The translations under genes and the position numbers were made by a program. Positions 1 to 5,615 of a DNA stretch of 8,578 nucleotides are shown here, one piece after another. Each line of letters begins with the position of its first letter. Position 1 is the stretch's first letter. The stretch comes from Actinomycetota bacterium. GTDB taxonomy: Bacteria; Actinomycetota; Acidimicrobiia; Spongiisociales; UBA11373. The notes below the pieces were generated by a model. The model saw only the letters and a program-made list of their open reading frames with translations. It searched no databases and was not told the DNA's origin. The stretch spans positions 1-8,578 of the forward strand of contig JAUYIV010000225.1 in assembly GCA_030688105.1 (NCBI GenBank). Reading direction: 5' to 3'.

Positions 1-1429
1 ACCCTGACGGCTGGGAAGGAGCCCTGTCGGAACGAAGGGCCCAGAGGGTGCCGGCATCGCAGGTGGCGATCTGAGTCATCTCCGCCTCGACGAACTCGAG
101 TAATTCGCGAGGCTCGAAGTCCTGCGGGATGGGAGGCCCGATGCAGACGTGAGAGACGGTGCCGGATCGGATGGCACCGATCACCTCGGCCTGCCCGGTC
201 TTGCCGAATGTGGTGGTGAAGGGGTAGTCGAAGGGAGTTCGGTTCCTGATTCCACCCGAGGCATAGACGAGGGCTGCGTCCGGTCTCACGAGGAAGACGT
301 CCCGTCCGGCTCTCTCGATCAGGTCCTGCGTCCTGTCGGGCCACGGTCGCCCGGAACGGGGCACCGGCACCCATCGGAAAGAAGGGAGATCATGCCGGGG
401 GTTATGGGGAGTCGAGATAACCGATGAGGCGACCGAGAGCACCGCCACGCCCGTCGCCGCGACGACCATCGGAAGGCCGCTGGACGTGGTGTCGAGCGAC
501 ATAGTGGCGATCCCCAGCGCGGTGACGGCGAGGGCGGCCGAGGCGGCTGCATGAGCTGCATCGGCGCGTGGAAACCACGACAGCGCGGCGAGGACCGCCA
601 ACCCGACCGCCACCGCCATCACCGGCCGCGGGTTAGCAACGATGGAGGTAGCGGTGGCCGCTATGGCAACGGGCACGGAGAGATAGGCCAGGATGGATAG
701 GAGCCTCGAAGTCGCCGGGCCGCCACCCAGCCACAGGGCGCGCAACCCCGGACCCAGCCCGATGGTCCCGTGATCCAGATAGATCCCCTTGTTGCGCACC
801 GCCCGTTCGAGGAACCAATGAAGGCCCCGCACACCCAGCACCGCACCGACGACAGCCACCACCAGGGCGATGCCGAGCCCCACCTGTGCCGTCCCGGCAA
901 GTCCGCCGGACCAGAACACGGCAGGGACCAGCACCAGAGTCGCCAGGGCACCGGTCGAGTACTTGCTCACCGCTGCGATCCCGAGTAGCAGCCCTGCCAG
1001 TAGCCATTGCGAGACCAGGATCGACCCGGCAGCTGCGAGGATCCCGATCGTCGAGACGAGGCCGTAGTGGCTGCGGACCCCGCGGCCGGTGAGGGCGGCC
1101 ACCAGCAGCCCCGTGCTCGTCGATGCTGCCCAGCCGACCCCAGCCGCCTGGACGGTCCAAGTCGCCGTCGTCGCCGCCACCACCATGTACAGGAGCGACA
1201 ATGCGCGGAGGACGAGACCCTGGGGTCTGGAGAACCGAAAGGCGAGCGCGCCGATCCAGACAGCGACCGGACCGGCCCCGAAGAACACCTCTTCATACAG
1301 GCGCTCACCCCGCCGGACCCGTCGACACACCTGGAGGAACCAGCCCTCGTCGATCGTAAGCGGGGCGAACGCGAGGCCGACCGCGGTGATCACCGTGGCC
1401 GCGATGGCCACCACGCTCACCGGGGACAT
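1..1429 (-). CDS. GT-C fold membrane glycosyltransferase (GT39/ArnT-like), 3' end outside window
   Basis: Reading the minus strand from ATG 1429 gives an uninterrupted frame of 476 codons that is still open at base 1, so the C-terminus is missing. The product is a polytopic membrane protein. A hydrophobic segment at residues 4-23 is followed by an outer loop with D27-E28 (TIDEGWFLQVCRR), the acidic pair expected in the first extracytoplasmic loop of GT-C enzymes. Many further hydrophobic stretches lie between about 57 and 340, including the typical patches AAVSKYSTGALAT (152-164) and PRADAAHAAA (287-296). From about 340 the chain is soluble, probably an extracytoplasmic domain. GT-C enzymes transfer a sugar from a polyprenyl-phosphate donor to an acceptor on the outer face of the membrane; the acceptor here is unknown. 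The gene overlaps the upstream methyltransferase by 13 nt. A GTG at 1420 would give the 4-nt GTGA overlap used elsewhere in the operon and is a fair alternative start. Class assignment is fairly secure, substrate is not. Confidence 0.82.
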   Translation of the reverse strand, partial: MSPVSVVAIAATVITAVGLAFAPLTIDEGWFLQVCRRVRRGERLYEEVFFGAGPVAVWIGALAFRFSRPQGLVLRALSLLYMVVAATTATWTVQAAGVGWAASTSTGLLVAALTGRGVRSHYGLVSTIGILAAAGSILVSQWLLAGLLLGIAAVSKYSTGALATLVLVPAVFWSGGLAGTAQVGLGIALVVAVVGAVLGVRGLHWFLERAVRNKGIYLDHGTIGLGPGLRALWLGGGPATSRLLSILAYLSVPVAIAATATSIVANPRPVMAVAVGLAVLAALSWFPRADAAHAAASAALAVTALGIATMSLDTTSSGLPMVVAATGVAVLSVASSVISTPHNPRHDLPSFRWVPVPRSGRPWPDRTQDLIERAGRDVFLVRPDAALVYASGGIRNRTPFDYPFTTTFGKTGQAEVIGAIRSGTVSHVCIGPPIPQDFEPRELLEFVEAEMTQIATCDAGTLWALRSDRAPSQPSG

Positions 1430-2130
1430 GCCATCCAGAACAGCCGGAACGCGCCGACCCTCTGCCACCCGGGCACTCTCTCAATCGCTCGCTCGACCGA
1501 GCGACCCCACCGCCGGTTGGCGACGGCGGGAGGCATGACGCCGAAGGCGCGATGTCCGAAGGAGGTGAAGCCGGCGGCGCGGCCCGCCTCCTCGAACGCC
1601 CGGGGACGCATCCGGAGAATCCCGCGCTCCCCCCTCCACGTCATCCCACGCGTGAACGTCACCTGGAGGTAGTACCCGAGAAACAGCGGGTTCGGCTCGA
1701 GGAACACGGCGCGTCCACCCGGACCGAGCAGGGTCCTGACCCCCTCGAGAATGGGAGCGAGATCGGCGACGTGGTGCATGAAGAAGAAGCCCACGGCTAG
1801 ATCGAACCGGCCATGCAGCTCCTCAGGTGGTGAGGCGGCATCGCCCACGTGCGCCGGAATCTGCGGCAGATCAAGCCGGAACTGGTCGATGAGGGCCGGG
1901 GTGAGATCGAGTCCCTCGACCGCGAAACCGAGCTCGTGGATCGCCGCCGTGTACTTGCCGAGCCCGCATCCGAGGTCGATGACCCTGTCGCCCTTCGAGG
2001 CCACGGCGATGCGCATCACCTCTTCGACATGCCGGCGCACATACGGCGTACCGGAGAGACTCGCCCGCATACGGGGAAGCGATCGTTCCGAGAAGTACTC
2101 CTTCTGGTGTTCGTTGTGCCGGTCGGTCAT
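1417..2130 (-). CDS. class I SAM-dependent methyltransferase
   Basis: This 237-residue protein has the Rossmann-type methyltransferase pattern. Motif I is VIDLGCGLG (50-58), the acidic residue that binds the ribose of SAM is D75 in EGLDLTP, and the post-motif region FDLAVGFFFMHHVADL is followed by LGPGGRAVFLEPNP. The N-terminal segment, with HNEHQKEYFSER and a YVRRHVEEV helix, resembles small-molecule or sugar methyltransferases of the Methyltransf_11/25 group. The target (sugar hydroxyl, carboxyl or lipid) cannot be read from sequence. The ATG at 2130 overlaps the stop of the glycosyltransferase gene in an ATGA, and a purine-rich GGGAG lies about 8 nt upstream, so the start is well supported. 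No transmembrane helix is visible, so it should be cytoplasmic. It is the fifth gene of the operon, between a GT2 and a GT-C glycosyltransferase, which suggests methylation of a glycan intermediate. Class is secure, substrate is inferred only. Confidence 0.9.
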   Translation of the reverse strand: MTDRHNEHQKEYFSERSLPRMRASLSGTPYVRRHVEEVMRIAVASKGDRVIDLGCGLGKYTAAIHELGFAVEGLDLTPALIDQFRLDLPQIPAHVGDAASPPEELHGRFDLAVGFFFMHHVADLAPILEGVRTLLGPGGRAVFLEPNPLFLGYYLQVTFTRGMTWRGERGILRMRPRAFEEAGRAAGFTSFGHRAFGVMPPAVANRRWGRSVERAIERVPGWQRVGAFRLFWMACPR

Positions 2131-2885
2131 GCTTCCATCTCCCTCGGTTTGGCCGTCCTTCTCGCCGCGTCATGGCCCAGCCACTCGACCTCCGGCCAGT
2201 CGAACCGGCGGGGGGCCGCGCTCGAGACCAGCGTCCACAGCGCCCGAGACCCCATGGCGACCCTCTGGGCCGAGGAGTACGAGCCTTCGTCTCGGCGCGG
2301 GACACGCTCGATGGGGATGCTGGTCACGGGGACGTCGAGGCGAGCCGCCCTGCTCAGGAGGTGGGCCCGCGGATCGCCGGACCTGGCCACCGAGCCGAGA
2401 GTCGCCGCTTCACCACAGACGAACATCCCCGCGTCCCGAGGAACCCGCCCTCTCGACAGGGCCCAGCGAGCGAGGCGAAAGGCGGTGCCGGTGATCCGCT
2501 CGGCGACCCCGGTGTAGTCGCCGCGGCGCCCCGCGGCGACGATCACCCCCGGTTCGACTCCTCCGAGCAGGAGGGGGATGTCCTCCGGTCGGTCCTGGAG
2601 GTCGGAGTCCATGATCACGATCGTCCCGCCCTCTGCTGCGATCACGCCGTAGGTGGTGGCGGCTTGCTGCCCGACATTGGCGGCGAGCATCGCGACCTCG
2701 ACCGACGGGTGGCCGAGCCGCGCCGCGATCCGGCCCGACCCCGAGGGACACGCATCGTCGACGAAGAGCAGATTCCACGGCTCCCGACGCGACCTCATGA
2801 CCGCGTCGACGCGATTCACCAGTTCCTCGACGTATGCCCCCGTCCGGAACAGGGGGCTGACGATGGTGATGGGAGCCGGCCTCAC
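2127..2885 (-). CDS. GT2 glycosyltransferase, DPM1/ArnC-like (polyprenyl-phosphate sugar synthase type)
   Basis: The protein is 252 residues if it starts at the GTG at 2885, which overlaps the aldolase stop as GTGA. It begins directly with the beta-strand PITIVSPLF. GT-A fold hallmarks follow: VDDACPSGS (42-50), NVGQQAATTYG (70-80) and the metal/nucleotide site MDSDLQDRPEDIP (92-104) with D93-x-D95. The later stretch GRRGDYTGVAERITG matches the DPM1/ArnC/GtrB branch, whose members move a sugar from a nucleotide donor to polyprenyl phosphate on the cytoplasmic face. Unlike GtrB or ArnC, there are no C-terminal membrane helices, so it resembles a soluble DPM1-type enzyme. A natural partner is the GT-C glycosyltransferase two genes downstream, which would use such a lipid-linked sugar. 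A 485-codon frame opening at 3584 contains this gene, but its first half is the aldolase read out of frame. GGAAG lies almost against the GTG, so initiation probably depends on ribosomes finishing the aldolase. Confidence 0.88.
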   Translation of the reverse strand: MRPAPITIVSPLFRTGAYVEELVNRVDAVMRSRREPWNLLFVDDACPSGSGRIAARLGHPSVEVAMLAANVGQQAATTYGVIAAEGGTIVIMDSDLQDRPEDIPLLLGGVEPGVIVAAGRRGDYTGVAERITGTAFRLARWALSRGRVPRDAGMFVCGEAATLGSVARSGDPRAHLLSRAARLDVPVTSIPIERVPRRDEGSYSSAQRVAMGSRALWTLVSSAAPRRFDWPEVEWLGHDAARRTAKPREMEA

Positions 2886-3679
2886 CTTCCGACCACCAGC
2901 CTGCGGAAGGCCGTCGAGTCCCGCTCTTCCTCTCCGCCGGTGCGAAGTTCCAGCTCCGCGATCATGGTGGCGATCCGAATGACTGCTCCCGCCGGGTCGT
3001 CGATGGCGTCCTCGGTGAATGATCGTCGCATGAAAGAGAAGTCGTACCCGAGCCGAACCATCTCTCCGCAGAGGAGCCAGGCGGGTATGGGTCGGCCCCG
3101 ACCGGGCACGGTGAGGCCTGCCACCCCGAGCTGGTGCGGAAATCGAGCGCGGACCCTCTCGAGTGTCCCGTCGACGAAGGGCGTAAAGATCGAGTCCGCC
3201 CCGCGACCCAGCGCCAGGTCCATCAGGCCCACATAGCCGCGGCTGAGGGGCAACGACGCCAGCTCTTCGACCGCAGAGACGGCGGCCTCGGTCTCGATGA
3301 GAATCCCGACTTCGGCCCTCCCGTCCGCGATCCCGATGATGTGTTCCACTTCCTCGGGTGTCCGGACCATAGGTAGGAGAAGCTCGTCGGCACCGCCTTC
3401 CAGGGCCAGCTCGACTTCCTTCGGCGTGTGGTCTCCCACGGCGTTGATCCGGCACCAGACGGGGACGAGGGAGCTTCGGGTGACGCGCCGAAGATCCTCT
3501 TCGGTGTCGGTCCCGATCTGCGTGTCGGTGCCGATCGTCGTCGCGGCCCGAGCCTGTCGTTGCTTCTTGCCCTGTCTCTCCCAATCGCAGACGACGGCGG
3601 CCACGAGCGGCGTCTCGACCGCCGCGAGCTCACCGACCAGTCTTGGGTCGGTGGAGAACAGAACCGGGCGCAGCGTCAA
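2882..3679 (-). CDS. HpcH/HpaI aldolase / citrate lyase beta-like family protein
   Basis: This 265-residue cytoplasmic protein has the features of the HpcH/HpaI TIM-barrel aldolases, Mg-dependent enzymes that make or break C-C bonds next to a pyruvate- or acyl-CoA-derived enolate. Visible marks are CDWERQGKKQRQ (31-42), the substrate-binding Arg in CRIN (R77), GGADELLLPMVRTPEEV (95-111), the metal-ligand Glu in GILIETEAA (E129) and the metal-ligand Asp in GLMDLALG (D154). Start choice: TTG 3679 overlaps the upstream stop as TTGA, and GAGG at 3685-3688 sits 5 nt before it. An imperfect duplication puts IGTDT twice in a row at 49-58. Relatives with the DWE...GK...RQ pattern are, to my recollection, found in polysaccharide clusters without a fixed biochemical role. 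Here it sits between a methyltransferase and a glycosyltransferase, which suggests building or trimming a keto-sugar acid or decorating a sugar. That role is inference; the family call is firm. Confidence 0.85.
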   Translation of the reverse strand: MTLRPVLFSTDPRLVGELAAVETPLVAAVVCDWERQGKKQRQARAATTIGTDTQIGTDTEEDLRRVTRSSLVPVWCRINAVGDHTPKEVELALEGGADELLLPMVRTPEEVEHIIGIADGRAEVGILIETEAAVSAVEELASLPLSRGYVGLMDLALGRGADSIFTPFVDGTLERVRARFPHQLGVAGLTVPGRGRPIPAWLLCGEMVRLGYDFSFMRRSFTEDAIDDPAGAVIRIATMIAELELRTGGEEERDSTAFRRLVVGR

Positions 3680-4374
3680 ATCCGCCTCGCCACCATGATG
3701 AGGCTGGATCCGGTTGGAGGGGGCAGCCCCGATGCGGAGAGACGAGCCTCCAGGGAGTTGATTCCGCGATACATCCGGTTCAGCCGCGGCGGGGGGCGTT
3801 CCTCGTGGCTGGGGTCGTGCGTCCCCTGCAGCCGGTTCAGAAGACGCGACACGATCACCGCCGGCAGGAGCAGGAACTGATACCCCTGGATCAGGAGCAC
3901 CTCGAGTGGCAGGTCCTCGACGAGTCGCCGCAGGTCGCGGCGGCGATAGCGGCGGCGATGCCCCGCCCGCTCATCTCTCGCGCTCCAGAGCGACGGCCAT
4001 CCGGGAACGGTCACCAACGCATGCCCTCCCGGCCGAAGGACACGGCAGATCTCCCGCATGGCAGCCCCATCGTCGACGTGCTCTATCACGTCCCGGGCAA
4101 GCACGGTGCCGACCGCGCCATCCCTGACGGGGATATTGGTCACGGAGGCGACGAAGCCCGGCGGAGAGACGGGCCCGACATCGAACCAGTAGACGCTTCG
4201 ACCCTCCTCGAGGAGTGTGCGAGCGAAATGACCCGTCCCCGCTCCCGCATCGAGGATCGGATCCTCGAAGCCGCAGCGGGCCATGAGCAACCGGGTGAGA
4301 CGGTCCCTCCCGACGCTCCAGAAGTGCCCGGACTCCATCGCCCGGATGCGCTCGAGACGTGACCGGTCGATCAC
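3676..4374 (-). CDS. class I SAM-dependent methyltransferase (Methyltransf_11 type)
   Basis: With the GTG start at 4374 the protein is 232 residues. Motif I is ILDAGAGTGHF (40-50), the ribose-binding acidic residue is D65 in VYWFDVG, and the motif II/III region reads ARDVIEHVDDG then VLRPGGHALVTVPGWPSLW. The following SARDERAGHRRRY (131-143) is a signature of methyltransferases commonly encoded beside GT2 enzymes in glycan and polyprenyl-lipid loci. A short hydrophobic stretch (LLLPAVIVSRLL, about 168-179) could be a membrane-contact helix but is too short and too embedded to call a transmembrane segment. Start choice: GTG 4374 overlaps the epimerase stop as GTGA with GGAGG about 8 nt before it. 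A frame opening at 4467 would add 31 residues wholly inside the epimerase gene and without similarity to a methyltransferase N-terminus. The substrate is unknown; a sugar or lipid-linked sugar is the likeliest from context. Confidence 0.88.
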   Translation of the reverse strand: MIDRSRLERIRAMESGHFWSVGRDRLTRLLMARCGFEDPILDAGAGTGHFARTLLEEGRSVYWFDVGPVSPPGFVASVTNIPVRDGAVGTVLARDVIEHVDDGAAMREICRVLRPGGHALVTVPGWPSLWSARDERAGHRRRYRRRDLRRLVEDLPLEVLLIQGYQFLLLPAVIVSRLLNRLQGTHDPSHEERPPPRLNRMYRGINSLEARLSASGLPPPTGSSLIMVARRI

Positions 4375-5297
4375 TGGAGCTCCCTCCAGGTGCTTCGTAT
4401 CCCCTCTTCGAGGGACCGCGGCTCCCATGACAACTCGGATCGCGCCCGGGAGGCGTCCGCCACCCAATGCGCCCGGTCCGGCGGCCGGGTGGCAAAGGGC
4501 TCATCCGAGACGATCAAGCTCCGGCCGGTGACGGCTCGGGCGACATCGACGAGCTCCGCGACCGTGTGCTCATGGCCGGTTCCCAGGTTGAAGGTCTCCA
4601 CGCCTCGACCCGGTCTCATCGCACATGTCAGGATGGCCGTCACGACGTCGTCGACGTGGACGAAGTCCCGGCGGTGGTCACCGGGAGTCATCGAGAACGG
4701 CCTTTCCCATCTCATGGCGGCGAGCAGCGTCGGCACCACGTGATCCTCCTGCTCCATGGGCCCGTACACCGAAAAAGGGCGAAGGATCGTCACAGGAGTC
4801 GAGGTCTCTCCAGCCCACGCCCGCACCGCGGTCTCCGCCGCCAGCTTCAACGCTCCCCGGGCGGTTGTCGGCGTCAGCGGATCTTGTTCGCGAATCGGAT
4901 GCGTCGATTCGGCATAGACCAGCGAAGAGCTCAAATGCACCACGCCATGCACCGGGATTCGCCGGCACGCCTCGAGCAGGCCGACGGTGGCGAGCACCGA
5001 GTCCCGCCAGGCCGCGATCCTCTCGCCTCCCTGGCCGGGGTGCCCCGGCGACGATGCGCAATTCACCACGTGCGTGGGACGGATCGACTCGAGCGCCTCC
5101 CCCGTTGCCGCAAAATCGGTGAGGTCGGCCGTGATCCGTGGCACGGAGGATGGAAGGCGACGGCAGTCGCTGGTCTCGCGGACGAGGACCGCAGCGTCGA
5201 TGCCGGCTTCCCGGGCACGAACCGCCGTTCGCGATCCGATGAAACCGGCTCCTCCGGCCACGAGCAGACGGATCCCCTCTGGTACCGGATCGATCAT
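4371..5297 (-). CDS. NAD-dependent epimerase/dehydratase-like extended SDR, catalytic Tyr replaced by Arg
   Basis: This 308-residue protein is an extended short-chain dehydrogenase/reductase of the sugar-nucleotide type. The dinucleotide-binding loop is GGAGFIGS (15-22), D58 with LT follows the usual ADLTD pattern, VVNCASSPG covers the NAD-binding strand, and HLSSSLVYAES (121-131) supplies the active-site Ser/Thr. ILRPFSVYGPMEQEDHVVP (171-189) and RRDFVHVDDVV (209-219) are the substrate-side signatures of GalE/RmlB-like enzymes. The Tyr-x-x-x-Lys pair is altered: the segment reads ARGALKLAAE, with Lys kept at 151 but Arg (codon CGG at 4857-4859) at 147 where Tyr is expected. Enzymes of this group epimerise, dehydrate or reduce NDP-sugars in the cytoplasm; which reaction, if any, remains is open. 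ATG 5297 is the first good start, although no strong Shine-Dalgarno precedes it. As first gene of the operon it probably follows a promoter in the divergent region. Confidence 0.88.
   Translation of the reverse strand: MIDPVPEGIRLLVAGGAGFIGSRTAVRAREAGIDAAVLVRETSDCRRLPSSVPRITADLTDFAATGEALESIRPTHVVNCASSPGHPGQGGERIAAWRDSVLATVGLLEACRRIPVHGVVHLSSSLVYAESTHPIREQDPLTPTTARGALKLAAETAVRAWAGETSTPVTILRPFSVYGPMEQEDHVVPTLLAAMRWERPFSMTPGDHRRDFVHVDDVVTAILTCAMRPGRGVETFNLGTGHEHTVAELVDVARAVTGRSLIVSDEPFATRPPDRAHWVADASRARSELSWEPRSLEEGIRSTWRELQ
4374..4389 (-). promoter_or_regulatory. RBS-covering hairpin at epimerase/methyltransferase junction
   Basis: On the minus strand the last codons of the epimerase (Trp-Arg-Glu-Leu-Gln) spell CTGGAG-GGAG-CTCCAG, a perfect 6-bp stem with a 4-base loop. 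The Shine-Dalgarno GGAGG lies in the 5' arm and loop. The final G of the 3' arm is the first base of the GTG start of the methyltransferase gene. In the mRNA this could hide the ribosome site until a ribosome translating the epimerase opens it, giving translational coupling. The symmetry is seen directly; the regulatory effect is inferred. Confidence 0.45.
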
Positions 5298-5370
5298 GGA
5301 CGGTTGGACTGTACCGACGGCGCTCGTTCCGAACCCGTGGGTGGTGCTCTTCCCGTCCCGGCGCGGCTCC

Positions 5371-5384
5371 GAGCCGGCCGGCTC
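5371..5384. repeat. perfect 14-bp palindrome, possible operator
   Basis: GAGCCGGCCGGCTC equals its own reverse complement. It is preceded by GGCTC-C at 5365-5370, so three alternating GGCTC/GAGCC half-sites lie together at 5365-5384. The position, 74-87 bases upstream of the epimerase ATG, suits a regulator site or a leader hairpin. In such GC-rich DNA a chance palindrome of this length is possible. Confidence 0.35.
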
Positions 5385-5517
5385 CCTTCGTCACCCGACC
5401 CCCGGCTAGCCACCGCATCGCCGCCATCGGGTGCCTCGGATGAGCCGACAGCTACGGTCGCGGACACCAGCGCTCGCGGTGAATGACTCAACCCACCACT
5501 CGCCTGCTGCCGATGGT

Positions 5518-5546
5518 CTGTTATAGCCGCCGGAGGCCTTTAGGTT
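5518..5546 (+). promoter_or_regulatory. weak candidate promoter for the CWB2 gene
   Basis: TAGGTT at 5541-5546 fits the actinobacterial -10 pattern TANNNT. A poor -35-like CTGTTA (5518-5523) lies 17 bases upstream. This would start transcription near 5553 and leave a leader of about 60 nt before ATG 5616. It is the best-placed pair I could find, but the -35 match is weak. Confidence 0.25.
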
Positions 5547-5615
5547 CTCGGTAGGCGCCAGCCACCAACAGGGCTGGGACACCTGCTCACGGCCGAGGGA
5601 ACGGCGACACCCTGC

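Larger units (their letters stand above)
5298..5615. promoter_or_regulatory. divergent intergenic region between glycan operon and GH26-like/CWB2 gene
   Basis: These 318 bases separate two divergently transcribed genes and should hold promoters for both. I see no convincing gene here: the open frames are low-complexity and rich in Arg, Pro, Gly and Ser. The AT-richest patch is near 5521-5546. On the minus strand it contains TATAAC (5526-5521), a possible -10 for the operon, but with no recognisable -35 and a leader of over 200 nt. A 14-bp palindrome lies at 5371-5384. The region's role follows from gene layout; exact promoters are uncertain. Confidence 0.6.

Noticed and set aside
633..1308. 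Minus-strand frames of 175, 96 and 113 codons in 633-1308
   Set aside because: They are alternative frames within the GT-C gene, which is open from 1429 to the left edge and has a clear multipass membrane pattern.
2172..3236. 354-codon plus-strand frame opposite the GT2 and aldolase genes
   Set aside because: Composition is Arg/Pro/Asp/Gly-rich without hydrophobic or domain pattern, as expected for the antisense of GC-rich coding DNA. Both opposite genes are clearly real.
2127..3584. 485-codon minus-strand frame covering the GT2 gene plus a long N-terminal extension
   Set aside because: The first roughly 230 residues are low-complexity, Arg/Gly/His-rich and lie out of frame inside the aldolase gene. 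Real GT2 similarity begins at the GTG at 2885, so this is not a fusion protein.
3676..4467. Longer methyltransferase start at 4467
   Set aside because: It would overlap the epimerase by almost 100 nt and add residues with no family similarity. GTG 4374 has a good Shine-Dalgarno and a 4-nt overlap.
4467..5486. 339-codon plus-strand frame opposite the epimerase
   Set aside because: It is an antisense shadow with Arg/His/Gly-rich sequence and no recognisable motif.
5294..5491. 65-codon minus-strand frame (TTG start) whose stop overlaps the epimerase ATG as ATGA
   Set aside because: The overlap mimics the operon junctions. However, the peptide is low-complexity (Ser/Arg/Gly/Ala), has no Shine-Dalgarno and no motif, and lies in the expected promoter/leader region, so it is most likely chance.
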